Positions 39,479-49,020 of a DNA stretch of 64,000 bases are shown in pieces. Position 1 is the first letter of the stretch, and the number at the start of each line of letters is the position of its first letter. Origin of the DNA: Marilutibacter chinensis (GTDB taxonomy: Bacteria; Pseudomonadota; Gammaproteobacteria; Xanthomonadales; Xanthomonadaceae). The stretch covers positions 24,352-88,351 of the forward strand of contig NZ_JAKJPO010000012.1 of the NCBI RefSeq assembly GCF_021725675.1. The letters run 5' to 3'. The position numbers were made by a program, and so were the translations under genes. Below the pieces are notes generated by a model. It made no database searches. It was not told the DNA's origin and saw only the letters and a program-made list of their open reading frames with translations.

Positions 39479-39788
39479 GCTGGTAACCGGGAGCGGAGGG
39501 GTCCCGCACGCCGGGCGCGTCGGCATGCGGCGGGGCGCGGATTATAGCGCCGGGGCCCGCCTCCCCGGCGCCTTCCGGGTTCGCACGGCCGAGCCGGAAG
39601 ATGCGGGGACCACGGAATCGCCGGTCGATCCGGAAGCGCCGCGCGTGATGGAGGGCGTTGACGGATCGAACACGCAAGTGCCTGATCCAGCGCAGCCTGA
39701 ACAGGTCCGGGACGGAACCCTCCAGACCTTCCTTAGAATCTGTTCCATGCGTACCGCCTGAACCCCACTCCTGAACGGAGGCCCCGCA
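39479..39788. promoter_or_regulatory. Divergent rimO/dienelactone hydrolase intergenic region
   Basis: 310 bases without a supported gene. A perfect TATAAT on the minus strand at 39541-39546 lies 63 bases before rimO. A TAGAAT on the plus strand at 39734-39739 lies 50 bases before the hydrolase ATG, and GGAGG (39778-39782) is its ribosome-binding site. Neither has a clear -35. The remaining ~190 bases show no palindromes or repeats I can support, and an open frame crossing them has no protein-like character. Confidence 0.5.
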
Positions 39789-40451
39789 ATGGCACACTGG
39801 ATCGACCTCGACACCGCCCACGGCCCGATCGCCGGCTGGCGCGCCGACCCCACCGGAGAGCCGAAGGGCGGGATCGTGGTGCTGCAGGAGATCTTCGGCG
39901 TCAACAGCCACATCCGCAGCATCGCCGGGCGCCTGGCCGACGTCGGCTACACCGCGCTGGCGCCTGCCTTGTTCGACCTGGTCGAACGCGGCGTCGAGCT
40001 CGACTACGACGACGCCGGGATCGCCCGCGGCCGCGAGCTGGTCGGCGCGCTCGGCATCGAGCGGGCGGTCGAATGCGCCGGTGCCGCCGCCGACCTGCTG
40101 CAGTCCGAAGGACTGCGTACCGGGGCGGTCGGCTTCTGCTGGGGCGGCACCCTCGCCTTTCTCGCCGATACCCGGCTCGGCCTGCCGGCGGTCAGCTACT
40201 ACGGCGCGCGAAGCGTACCGTTCCTCGACGAACCGCTGCGCGCGCCGATGATGTTCCACTTCGGCGAGCACGATGCCAGCATCCCGCCGGAAGCGGTCCA
40301 GGCGCACCGCGACAAGCAGCCCGGCGCCCGCATCCACGTCTACGACGCCGGCCACGGCTTCAACTGCGACCGGCGCCACGACTACGTGCCCGAGGCCGCT
40401 GCCGCGGCCTGGCCGCGCACCCTGGATTTCTTCGAGGAAAACCTGCGATGA
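39789..40451 (+). CDS. Dienelactone hydrolase family protein
   Basis: Alpha/beta-hydrolase of 220 residues. The nucleophile is C117 in GFCWGG, as in dienelactone hydrolases, with the acid in FGEHDASIPP and the histidine in DAGHGFNCD. The family opens dienelactones in chlorocatechol breakdown but often has other substrates. No aromatic-degradation genes are nearby, so the substrate is unknown. The stop overlaps the following HIT gene by 4 bases, suggesting a joint unit. Confidence 0.9.
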   Translation: MAHWIDLDTAHGPIAGWRADPTGEPKGGIVVLQEIFGVNSHIRSIAGRLADVGYTALAPALFDLVERGVELDYDDAGIARGRELVGALGIERAVECAGAAADLLQSEGLRTGAVGFCWGGTLAFLADTRLGLPAVSYYGARSVPFLDEPLRAPMMFHFGEHDASIPPEAVQAHRDKQPGARIHVYDAGHGFNCDRRHDYVPEAAAAAWPRTLDFFEENLR

Positions 40452-40882
40452 GCACGCAGCCCAGACACACGGGGTCCGACTGGCATCTGGATCCGCAACT
40501 GGCCGAAGACACCCATCCGGTCGCCCATCTCGGCCTGAGCGAGCTGCGCCTGATGGACGACGCCAATCACCCGTGGCTGATCCTCGTGCCGCGGGTCGCC
40601 GACGCGGTGGAACTGACCGACCTGCGCGCCGCGGACCGGGCCGCGCTGACCCGCGAGATCGACACGGTCAGCCGCGTGCTGCAGGCGGAATTCAAGCCCG
40701 ACAAGCTCAACGTGGCCGCGCTCGGCAACGTGGTCGCGCAGTTGCACGTGCACGTGATCGCCCGCTTCCGCGACGACATCGCCTGGCCCCGGCCGGTCTG
40801 GGGCACCGCCGCCGCACGCCCGTACACCCCCGAGGAGCTGGTCGCCCGCGTGGGCCGGCTCGGCCGCGCCCTGGGCGTGTGA
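40448..40882 (+). CDS. HIT domain protein
   Basis: Small nucleotide hydrolase/transferase-type protein of the histidine triad superfamily, 144 residues. The motif is QLHVHVIARF with H100 and H102; the third position is isoleucine rather than histidine, common in this bacterial subgroup. An ASP-like KLNVAALGNVV segment precedes it. It is translationally coupled to the dienelactone hydrolase gene. The substrate is unknown. Confidence 0.88.
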   Translation: MSTQPRHTGSDWHLDPQLAEDTHPVAHLGLSELRLMDDANHPWLILVPRVADAVELTDLRAADRAALTREIDTVSRVLQAEFKPDKLNVAALGNVVAQLHVHVIARFRDDIAWPRPVWGTAAARPYTPEELVARVGRLGRALGV

Positions 40883-40925
40883 GAGCCGCCGCCACAGAAC
40901 CGGATCGGCCAGGGATCCCGCGCGC

Positions 40926-41633
40926 GTGAACGCTCCGGGGGCGGAACTGGAACCGCTTGCCGACGACGCCTGGCTGGTCGCGTTCGGCGAGTCCATCGAC
41001 GAGGCGACGCTGGAACGCGTGCACGCCCTCGCCGCCCGCCTCGACCGCGACCGCCTGCCGGGCGTGGTCGACCTGGTGCCGGCCTACGCGAGCCTGGGCG
41101 TGTTCTTCGACTCCGCCGCCGTGGACGCGGACGCGGTCGCGCGATGGCTTCGCGATCATCTGCACGGCGGCGGCCCCGCTCCTCCGCCCTCGGGGCGCGT
41201 GGTCGACGTCCCGGTCAGCTATGGCGGCCGTTTCGGCCCCGACCTGGCCGACGCCGCGCACGAGCTCGGCCTGGATTCGCAAACGCTGGCCCACCGCCAT
41301 GCCTCGTCCCTGTACACGGTCGCGATGATCGGCTTCGCGCCGGGCTTCCCGTACCTGAGCGGCCTGCCGTCGACGCTGGCGCTGCCGCGGCTGGCGACAC
41401 CGCGTACGCGGATCCCGGCCGGCTCGGTCGCGATCGGCGGCCGCCAGACCGGCATCTATCCGCGCGAGAGCCCGGGCGGCTGGCGGATCATCGGGCGAAC
41501 CCCGCTGGTGTTGTTCGACCCGTGCCGGGAGAGGCCGGCCCTGCTCGCTCCCGGCGACCGCGTGCGCTTCCGCATGATCGATGCCGATACCTTCGAGCGG
41601 CTCGCGAGCCGGCAGGGCGGAGGCGGCGGATGA
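40926..41633 (+). CDS. pxpB: 5-oxoprolinase subunit PxpB (KipI family)
   Basis: One of three subunits of the ATP-dependent prokaryotic 5-oxoprolinase, which hydrolyses pyroglutamate to glutamate. It has 235 residues. The KipI/allophanate-hydrolase-like core is seen in VDLVPAYASLGVFFD and VPVSYGGRFGPDL, then IGFAPGFPYLSGLP and TRIPAGSVAIGGRQTGIYP. The start is GTG 40926. It overlaps pxpC by 4 bases and opens a run with pxpA, DUF969, DUF979 and pcp. Confidence 0.95.
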   Translation: MNAPGAELEPLADDAWLVAFGESIDEATLERVHALAARLDRDRLPGVVDLVPAYASLGVFFDSAAVDADAVARWLRDHLHGGGPAPPPSGRVVDVPVSYGGRFGPDLADAAHELGLDSQTLAHRHASSLYTVAMIGFAPGFPYLSGLPSTLALPRLATPRTRIPAGSVAIGGRQTGIYPRESPGGWRIIGRTPLVLFDPCRERPALLAPGDRVRFRMIDADTFERLASRQGGGGG

Positions 41634-42604
41634 TGCTCACGGTCGAACAACCCGGCGTGCTGAGCACGGTCCAGGACATCGGACGCACCGGCTGGCGGCA
41701 CCTCGGCGTCGCCCGCGCCGGCGCGCTGGACCCGGACGCGGCGCGACTGGCGAACCGCCTGGTCGGCAACCCGGCCGATGCGGCGGTACTCGAATTCACC
41801 CTGATCGGCCCGACCCTGTGGCTCGACGCGCCGACGACGATCGCGCTGTGCGGCGCCGAGGCCGATGTCGTCCATACCGACGCCGGCGGGACGCGCACCC
41901 TCATCGGTGCAGGCCGGCCGGTCGGGCTGCCACCGGGGTCGTTGCGGATCGGACGGCTGCGGCGCGGGATCCGCGGCTGGCTCGCCGTCAAGGGCGGCCT
42001 GCGCACGCCCGAGATGCTCGGCAGCCGCAGCACCGATCTGCGCGGCGGCTTCGGCGGCCATGCGGGCCGGGCGCTGGCGCGCGGCGACGCGCTGCAGCTC
42101 GGCCCCGGCGATGCCGTACCACGGACGCAGGTCCGGCAACCGCGATGGTGGGTCGAATTCGATCCGCTGCCGGGCGACACCATGATCGTCCGTTTCGTTC
42201 CCCTGCCGCATGCGGACGGAATCGCACGGCAACTGGCGTCGCGTCCGTGGCGGGTCGACGCGCGCAGCAACCGGCAAGGCCTGCGCCTGCAAGGCGAACC
42301 GCTGCCGGTTCCGGCTGGCGACATCGTCTCGGCCGCGGTCGCGCCAGGCACCATCCAATTGCCGCCCGACGGCCAGCCGATCGTGCTGCTCGCCGACGCC
42401 CAGACCACCGGCGGCTACCGCCGGCTCGGCCATGTGGTCGCGTCGGACCTGCCGCGACTGGCGCAGGCCGGACCGGGCACCGGATTGCACTGGATCGCGG
42501 TCGACACGGACACCGGCGCCTCGTTGCGGCGGGCACGGCTGGCGCAGTGGCGTCGGCTGGAATACCTGCTCGACGAACGACTGCGATCGATGCCCGACGG
42601 GTGA
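41630..42604 (+). CDS. pxpC: 5-oxoprolinase subunit PxpC (KipA family)
   Basis: Partner of PxpB in 5-oxoprolinase, 324 residues. Family marks are PGVLSTVQDIGRTGWRHLGV, ARLANRLVGNPADAAVLEFT and the RSDRQGLRL-type stretch here read as ARSNRQGLRLQGEPL, followed by ADAQTTGGYRRLGHV. The start could be either of two consecutive ATGs (41630 or 41633). The first overlaps the pxpB stop. A 266-base gap follows before pxpA. Confidence 0.95.
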   Translation: MMLTVEQPGVLSTVQDIGRTGWRHLGVARAGALDPDAARLANRLVGNPADAAVLEFTLIGPTLWLDAPTTIALCGAEADVVHTDAGGTRTLIGAGRPVGLPPGSLRIGRLRRGIRGWLAVKGGLRTPEMLGSRSTDLRGGFGGHAGRALARGDALQLGPGDAVPRTQVRQPRWWVEFDPLPGDTMIVRFVPLPHADGIARQLASRPWRVDARSNRQGLRLQGEPLPVPAGDIVSAAVAPGTIQLPPDGQPIVLLADAQTTGGYRRLGHVVASDLPRLAQAGPGTGLHWIAVDTDTGASLRRARLAQWRRLEYLLDERLRSMPDG

Positions 42605-42870
42605 GGCCGGCGCGCGGCCGCAGGCAACCGGCGGGAGCGGCATCGGGGAGCGACGCCCGGAGAAACGGGGCAACCGGCAAACGAACCGCCGCCCCACCGA
42701 ACTCGAACGAGGTGGCGCAGGCGGCATGCCGCCCGTGCGGACAGAAGCGCACCCACCCCGTGCATTGCCGCGACGATGCGCGGGAATGCCCGGGACCGGA
42801 ACATGGATGACGTGCGTCTTCCGGCAACCTGCTAGGCTCCTTTTCTGCAGTTCGACCAGGAACCGGGCCG
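42605..42870. other. pxpC-pxpA intergenic gap
   Basis: 266 bases break an otherwise overlapping gene run. I see no coding frame with protein character. The end nearest pxpA has CTAGGCTCC, a poor -10-like sequence, and AGGA about 9 bases before the GTG start. GGCATGCCG occurs near the middle. It may hold a second promoter for pxpA-pcp. Confidence 0.35.
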
Positions 42871-43644
42871 GTGCCGGACATCGATTTCAATTGCGACCTC
42901 GGTGAAGGCTGCGGCGACGATGCCGCTATCGTTCCACTGATCAGCAGCGCGAGCATCGCCTGCGGCGGCCATGCCGGCGACGACGACGCGATGCGCGCGA
43001 CCCTGCGCCTGTGCCGCGAGCACGGCGTCGCCGCCGGGGCGCATCCGGGATTCGTCGATCGCGAGCACTTCGGTCGCCGCGAGCTGCCGGCGACGTCCGG
43101 CCACGTGATGCTGCTGGTGACCGCGCAGTTGCGCCGGCTCGCCCGCATCGCCGCCGAAGAAGGGGTGCGCCTGGCCCACGTCAAGCCGCACGGGGCGCTG
43201 TACAACATGGCCGCGCGCGACGCGGCCATCGCCGGGGCGATTGCCGAGGCGGTCGCTGAGTTCGATCCGGACCTCGCGCTGTACGGCCTGTCCGGCTCGG
43301 CCCTGACCGCGGCCGGCGAGACCAATGGCCTGCGGGTCGTGCACGAGGTGTTCGCCGAACGCGGTTACGGCGCCGATGGCCGCCTGCTGCCACGTGGCCT
43401 GCCCGGCGCGGTGCTGGAAACGGCCGATGCGGCGGTCGCGCAGACCCGCGAACTGGTGTTGCGCGGGCGCGCACCGGTGGCCGGTGGTGGCCACGTCGCG
43501 GTCCGCGCCGACAGCCTGTGCCTGCATGGCGACCGGCCCGATGCGGCGGCGTTCGCCCGCAGCCTGCGCGCGGCGCTGGAGACCGACGGCGTCGGCATCC
43601 GCGCCCCGGCGCCGTCGGGCGGGATCGGCGGACCGCACTCATGA
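42871..43644 (+). CDS. pxpA: 5-oxoprolinase subunit PxpA (LamB/YcsF family)
   Basis: Catalytic-type subunit of 5-oxoprolinase, 257 residues. The hallmark FNCDLGEGCGDDAAI is at residues 6-20. It is followed by SIACGGHAGDDDAM, GAHPGFVDREHFGRR and VKPHGALYNMAARD, all typical YcsF/LamB motifs. The start is GTG 42871. The stop overlaps the DUF969 start by 4 bases, which ties PxpA to the two membrane proteins that follow. Confidence 0.95.
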   Translation: MPDIDFNCDLGEGCGDDAAIVPLISSASIACGGHAGDDDAMRATLRLCREHGVAAGAHPGFVDREHFGRRELPATSGHVMLLVTAQLRRLARIAAEEGVRLAHVKPHGALYNMAARDAAIAGAIAEAVAEFDPDLALYGLSGSALTAAGETNGLRVVHEVFAERGYGADGRLLPRGLPGAVLETADAAVAQTRELVLRGRAPVAGGGHVAVRADSLCLHGDRPDAAAFARSLRAALETDGVGIRAPAPSGGIGGPHS

Positions 43645-44363
43645 ACTATTGGCCGCTGCTCGGCGTCGCCTGCGTCGTCGCCGGATTCATGCTGCGCTTC
43701 AATCCGGTCGTCGTCGTCGTCACCGCCGGCCTGGTCAGCGGCCTGGCCGCGGGCAAGTCGGTTCCGGAACTGCTCGCCCTGCTCGGCAACAGCTTCGTGT
43801 CCAACCGCGCGCTGCTGCTGTTCGCGTTCACGCTGCCGACGATCGGGCTGCTGGAACGTGCCGGCCTGCGCGAACACGCGATCAAGTGGATCGCGAGCTG
43901 GACCCGGCTGACCCTGACCAAGCTGCTGGTCGCCTATCTGGGGATACGGCAGCTGTTGAGCATGCTGGGGCTGATCGACATCGCCGGTCACGCGCAGACG
44001 GTGCGTCCGCTGCTGGCGCCGATGTCGACGTCCGCGGCCGAGAAGGTCCATGGACCACTGGAGGACGAGGAGCTGCAGAAGGTGCATGCGCTGGGCGCCG
44101 CCACCGACAACGTCGGCCGCTTCTTCGGCGAGGACGTGTTCCTGGCATTCGGCGCGGTGCTGCTGATCCAGGGCTTCTATGCCGAGCACGGCATCGTGCT
44201 GGAGCCGCTGCAGATCGCGTTGTGGGCGTTGCCGACCGCGGTCGCGGCGTTCGCGATCCACGCGGTGCGGGTGCAGATGTTCGATCGGGCGCTGCGGCGC
44301 CGGCTGCAGGCCGCCCCGCCGGCCATGCAGGAGGCCCGGGAGACCCCGCGTGCTCGGCCTTGA
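43641..44363 (+). CDS. DUF969 membrane protein, candidate pyroglutamate transporter component
   Basis: Polytopic membrane protein of 240 residues with about six helices. MNYWPLLGVACVVAGFML opens the protein, and the middle ~100 residues contain the soluble-looking GPLEDEELQKVHALGAATDNVGRFFGED. DUF969 and DUF979 usually occur as neighbours, and their biochemical function is not established. Overlap with pxpA upstream and DUF979 downstream, with pcp next, suggests uptake of pyroglutamate or pyroglutamyl peptides. That role is inference from context only. Confidence 0.85.
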   Translation: MNYWPLLGVACVVAGFMLRFNPVVVVVTAGLVSGLAAGKSVPELLALLGNSFVSNRALLLFAFTLPTIGLLERAGLREHAIKWIASWTRLTLTKLLVAYLGIRQLLSMLGLIDIAGHAQTVRPLLAPMSTSAAEKVHGPLEDEELQKVHALGAATDNVGRFFGEDVFLAFGAVLLIQGFYAEHGIVLEPLQIALWALPTAVAAFAIHAVRVQMFDRALRRRLQAAPPAMQEARETPRARP

Positions 44364-45318
44364 CCTGTTCTACGGACTGCTCGCCGGATTCCTGCTGTAC
44401 GCGGGCTGGCGCAACCTGCGCGAGCGTCGGCATGCGCATGCCGCGTTCTGGGCGCTGGTGGCCGCGCTTTTCGGTACCGGCAACATCGTGCTCGCCGCAA
44501 GCGCGGCCGGCGATCCGCTGCCGGCCCAACTGGCCGGCGCGGCGGTGATCGCGCTGGCCCTGCTGGCGCCACGGATGCGTCGCGAGCACTTGGCCGAGGC
44601 ACCGGAAGCCCAGCGCCGGTCGTCGGCCGAACGCCTCGGTCACCGGTTGTTCGGGCCGGCCCTGCTGATTCCGCTGATCACCGTGCTGGTGGTGCTGTTC
44701 GGAGAAAAGGTCGGCTGGGGTGGATACCGGCTGTTCGGCGCCGGCAGCATCACCCTGGTCGGGCTGTCGCTGGCCAGCGTGCTGGCCGCCTTCGCGGCGA
44801 TCCGGGTCACCGGCGAGCGTCCGGTCATGGCCGTCGCGGAGGGCCGCCGCCTGCTCGACACGATGGGCTGGGCGGCGCTGTTGCCGCTGGTGCTGGCGAC
44901 CCTCGGCGGCGTGTTCGGCGCCAGCGGCGTCGGCGAGGCGGTCGCCAGCCTGGTCTCATCGGTGATCCCGACCGACAGCCGACTGGCCTGCATCGTCGCC
45001 TATGGGCTGGGGATGGTCGTATTCACGGTGATCATGGGCAACGCTTTCGCCGCGTTCCCGGTGATGACCGCCGGCATCGGGCTGCCCCTGCTGATCCAGC
45101 GGCATGGTGCCGACCCGGCGATCCTCGGTGCGCTCGGCATGCTGACCGGCTACTGCGGCACCCTGCTGACGCCGATGGCGGCCAACTTCAACCTGGTGCC
45201 GGCCGCGCTGCTGGAACTCGACGATCCCAATGCGGTGATCCGTGCGCAGGTACCGACGGCCCTGCCGCTGATGCTGGCGAACCTGGCGCTGATGTATTGG
45301 CTCGCCTTCACCTTCTGA
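44350..45318 (+). CDS. DUF979 membrane protein, candidate transporter partner of DUF969
   Basis: Polytopic membrane protein of 322 residues with about nine helices. Conserved-looking stretches are FGEKVGWGGYRLFGAGSI, GNAFAAFPVMTAGIGLPLL and GYCGTLLTPMAANFN, of the kind seen in ion-coupled permeases. The start is GTG 44350, with GGGAG upstream, giving a 14-base overlap with DUF969. It is cotranscribed with pxpA and pcp. Function is unknown; transport of 5-oxoproline is the simplest contextual guess. Confidence 0.85.
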   Translation: MLGLDLFYGLLAGFLLYAGWRNLRERRHAHAAFWALVAALFGTGNIVLAASAAGDPLPAQLAGAAVIALALLAPRMRREHLAEAPEAQRRSSAERLGHRLFGPALLIPLITVLVVLFGEKVGWGGYRLFGAGSITLVGLSLASVLAAFAAIRVTGERPVMAVAEGRRLLDTMGWAALLPLVLATLGGVFGASGVGEAVASLVSSVIPTDSRLACIVAYGLGMVVFTVIMGNAFAAFPVMTAGIGLPLLIQRHGADPAILGALGMLTGYCGTLLTPMAANFNLVPAALLELDDPNAVIRAQVPTALPLMLANLALMYWLAFTF

Positions 45319-45355
45319 ACCCACCTCCCGCCCCGCGCCCTGATCGAACCCGCCG

Positions 45356-46033
45356 ATGCCCCGCCGACAGACACTCCGCAGGAAACCGGCGCCAACGGTG
45401 CTGCTGACCGGCTTCGAACCCTTCGGCGACGACGCCGGCAATCCGAGCTGGGACGCGGTGCAGGCACTCGACGGCGCGCGCATCGCCGGGCACCGCGTCG
45501 TCGCACGCCGCCTGGCGGTCGAGTTCGGCCGCTCGCTGGAGCAGTTGCGCGCCGCACTGCGCGAGGTCGAGCCGGTTCTGGTCATCTGCGTCGGCCTGGC
45601 CGGCGGCCGCGCACAGCTTTCGCTGGAACGGATCGGCATCAACGTCGACGATGCCCGCATCGCCGACAATGCCGGCGCGCAGCCGGTCGACGTGCCGGTC
45701 GTCGAGGGCGGTCCGGACGCCTACTTCAGCCGCCTGCCGCTGAAGGCGATGATGCTGGCGATGCGCCGGGCCGGAATCCCGGCCGAGATCTCGCAGAGCG
45801 CCGGCACCTATGTCTGCAACCACGTGCTGTACGGGTTGATGCACGCGCTGCGAGCGAAGCCGCGGGTCCGCGGCGGCTTCATCCACATCCCCTACTCGCC
45901 GGAACTGGCCGCCCGCCACCCCGGCGCGCCGAGTCTGCCGGTCGACACCGTCGTCCAGGGATTGCGGATCGCCGTGCGTACCGCCCTGAACACCGGCGAG
46001 GACATACGCGTACCGGCCGGCACCACCCACTGA
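45356..46033 (+). CDS. pcp: Pyroglutamyl-peptidase I
   Basis: Cysteine peptidase (family C15) removing N-terminal pyroglutamate from peptides. It has 225 residues. The catalytic triad is E91 (LSLERIGIN), C154 ([11 protein letters not shown]) and H177 ([10 protein letters not shown]). The N-terminal [15 protein letters not shown] motif is intact. It is the last gene of the pxp run, 37 bases after DUF979. Its product, free pyroglutamate, is the substrate of PxpABC encoded upstream. Confidence 0.97.
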   Translation: MPRRQTLRRKPAPTVLLTGFEPFGDDAGNPSWDAVQALDGARIAGHRVVARRLAVEFGRSLEQLRAALREVEPVLVICVGLAGGRAQLSLERIGINVDDARIADNAGAQPVDVPVVEGGPDAYFSRLPLKAMMLAMRRAGIPAEISQSAGTYVCNHVLYGLMHALRAKPRVRGGFIHIPYSPELAARHPGAPSLPVDTVVQGLRIAVRTALNTGEDIRVPAGTTH

Positions 46034-46065
46034 CCTTCCGCTTCGAGACCGCCGGCCATACGAAC

Positions 46066-46094
46066 GGAAACCCCTCGCCGGGCGAGGGGTTTCC
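46066..46094. terminator. Bidirectional terminator between pcp and the RDD gene
   Basis: A perfect 14-bp inverted repeat, GGAAACCCCTCGCC and its complement, flanks a single base between the convergent genes. In RNA the central bases would open into a normal loop. T-rich tracts after the stem are short (TTTCC), so efficiency is uncertain, but position and symmetry fit a shared terminator. Confidence 0.75.
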
Positions 46095-46119
46095 AGTGAA
46101 GCCGGATTCCGGAACCGGC

Positions 46120-46638
46120 TCAGCGCGCCTTGACCACCCGGGTACCGGCGATCAGATCGTGCACGCAGCGCCGGTCGCTTCGGAAGATGAAGAGCACATT
46201 GATCACGGCGAGAACATTGCCGATGAGCGGTATGGCCGTCACCAGCTGCACCGGCAGATAGCGCTTGCCGAGCAGCTGCCCGATGCCGGGCTGGCTGCCG
46301 TCGAGATTGGCGATGCGCACGCCGACCAGACGCTTGCCCCAGGTCTGCGCGCTCGCGTTCAGAGGCACGAACTGGATCGCGACGAACACGGCGAAGCCGA
46401 TGACGATCCACATCAACTGCGAGACGATCGACACCTGCTGGCCGCGTGCGGCAGCCTCCATCGCCTGGCTGAAATAGCCGCCCGCGTACATCAGCGGCAT
46501 CAGCACCGCAAGCAGGATGAGGGTGTCGATGATCGCGGCGCCGAGCCGCTCCCCACGACCGGCGAGATCGTCGCCGATCGCCACATCCTCGACGACGGCC
46601 TGTGGGCTCTGGTACGGATTGTCGTTGTCCTGCTGCAT
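46120..46638 (-). CDS. RDD family membrane protein
   Basis: Small membrane protein of 172 residues. The RDD domain has about three helices: residues 32-52, 74-93 and 132-155. The first helix opens with GERLGAAIIDTLILLAV, whose arginine and aspartate are the family signature residues. QTWGKRLVGVRIANLDG and RCVHDLIAGTRVV are also typical. The function of RDD proteins is varied and mostly unknown. The start is set by GGAGGGGGA before ATG 46636-46638. Confidence 0.88.
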   Translation of the reverse strand: MQQDNDNPYQSPQAVVEDVAIGDDLAGRGERLGAAIIDTLILLAVLMPLMYAGGYFSQAMEAAARGQQVSIVSQLMWIVIGFAVFVAIQFVPLNASAQTWGKRLVGVRIANLDGSQPGIGQLLGKRYLPVQLVTAIPLIGNVLAVINVLFIFRSDRRCVHDLIAGTRVVKAR

Positions 46639-46717
46639 GTCCCCCTCCTGTTGTCGCCTGCAGGATCGTCCTGCAGCGCGGGTCGCTGTGATCCTACCCT
46701 CTGCGGCCGTCGTGCGC

Positions 46718-47284
46718 TCAGGTCCGCGGCAGGGTGACGCCGGTCTGCCCCTGGTACTTGCCGCCGCGGTCCTTGTAGCTGGTCTCGCAGACCTCGTCGG
46801 ACTGGAAGAACAGCATCTGCGCGACGCCCTCGTTGGCGTAGATGCGCGCCGGCAGCGGCGTGGTGTTGCTGAACTCCAGCGTCACATGGCCTTCCCACTC
46901 CGGCTCCAGCGGGGTCACGTTGACGATGATTCCGCAGCGGGCGTAGGTGCTCTTGCCCAGGCAGACCACCAGGGTGTCGCGCGGGATGCGGAAATACTCG
47001 ACGGTGCGCGCCAGCGCGAACGAATTCGGCGGGATGATGCACACGTCCGATTCGACGTCCACGAAGCTGCCGGAATCGAAATGCTTCGGGTCGACGATCG
47101 TCGAGTTGATGTTGGTGAAGACCTTGAACTCGCGCGAGCAGCGCACGTCGTAGCCGTAGCTCGAGGTACCGTAGCTGACGATCCGCTCGCCGCCGACATG
47201 CTTGACCTGACCCGGTTCGAACGGCTCGATCATGCCCTGTTCCCGCGCCATGCGGCGGATCCAGCGGTCGGACTTGATGCTCAT
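46718..47284 (-). CDS. dcd: dCTP deaminase
   Basis: Deaminates dCTP to dUTP, the main route to dTTP in many gammaproteobacteria. It has 188 residues. Family motifs are [16 protein letters not shown] (substrate region), [17 protein letters not shown], and [29 protein letters not shown], which holds the catalytic glutamate. In related genomes dcd sits directly beside apbC; here a protease gene lies between them. Confidence 0.97.
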   Translation of the reverse strand: MSIKSDRWIRRMAREQGMIEPFEPGQVKHVGGERIVSYGTSSYGYDVRCSREFKVFTNINSTIVDPKHFDSGSFVDVESDVCIIPPNSFALARTVEYFRIPRDTLVVCLGKSTYARCGIIVNVTPLEPEWEGHVTLEFSNTTPLPARIYANEGVAQMLFFQSDEVCETSYKDRGGKYQGQTGVTLPRT

Positions 47285-47316
47285 GCGGGACTGTCACCTG
47301 ATTCTGGGGAACGCCG

Positions 47317-47322
47317 ATTCTA
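47317..47322 (-). promoter_or_regulatory. Possible -10 element of dcd
   Basis: TAGAAT on the minus strand lies 33 bases before the dcd ATG and downstream of the protease terminator, so dcd probably has its own promoter. No clear -35 is present. Confidence 0.35.
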
Positions 47323-47358
47323 GCGGCAGCCCGCCGCCGATGCGCGGCGCCATGCCCC

Positions 47359-47394
47359 CAAAAAGCAGGAGGGCCCGGTTGTCCGGACCCTCCT
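47359..47394 (-). terminator. Rho-independent terminator of the protease gene
   Basis: On the minus strand, AGGAGGG and CCCTCCT pair around an inner CCGG/CCGG stem, and TTTTT follows within 2-3 bases. It lies about 25 bases after the protease stop codon, so transcription of the protease should end before dcd. Confidence 0.85.
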
Positions 47395-47418
47395 GGTCAT
47401 GCACCTGGCGGACAGCGA

Positions 47419-48789
<1,371 letters not shown>

Positions 48790-49020
48790 GCATCAACCCC
48801 CAGAAAAGGTCTTGCCGACGCCCGGAACTGGGCGACCGGCGGACGCTAGCAGAGTCCGGAACACCGCGTCTTAGGGGAAATCACTCAGGGAAAACCGAAG
48901 AACATTTGCCGAATGTGGCGAAAATATTCGCCCAATCAGGCTCTTGCAACATCGCCGCCGGCGAAGGCCGCCGCCGGAGCATCATGCCGTCGATATTCAT
49001 ATTTTGTTCATTTTTGTGAA
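48790..49020 (-). promoter_or_regulatory. AT-rich upstream region of the S8 protease gene
   Basis: The 231 bases between apbC and the protease gene are far more AT-rich than their surroundings. A 16-base palindrome GGCGAA-AATA-TTCGCC lies at 48917-48932. ATTCA and TGAAT elements flank an A/T-rich core near 48991-49020. These could be an operator and an UP-like or H-NS/MvaT-type silencing target. No canonical -35/-10 pair is clear. Confidence 0.45.

Noticed and set aside
39390..39761. 123-residue plus-strand frame across the rimO/hydrolase gap
   Set aside because: It overlaps the rimO 5' end antisense and has no protein-like features.
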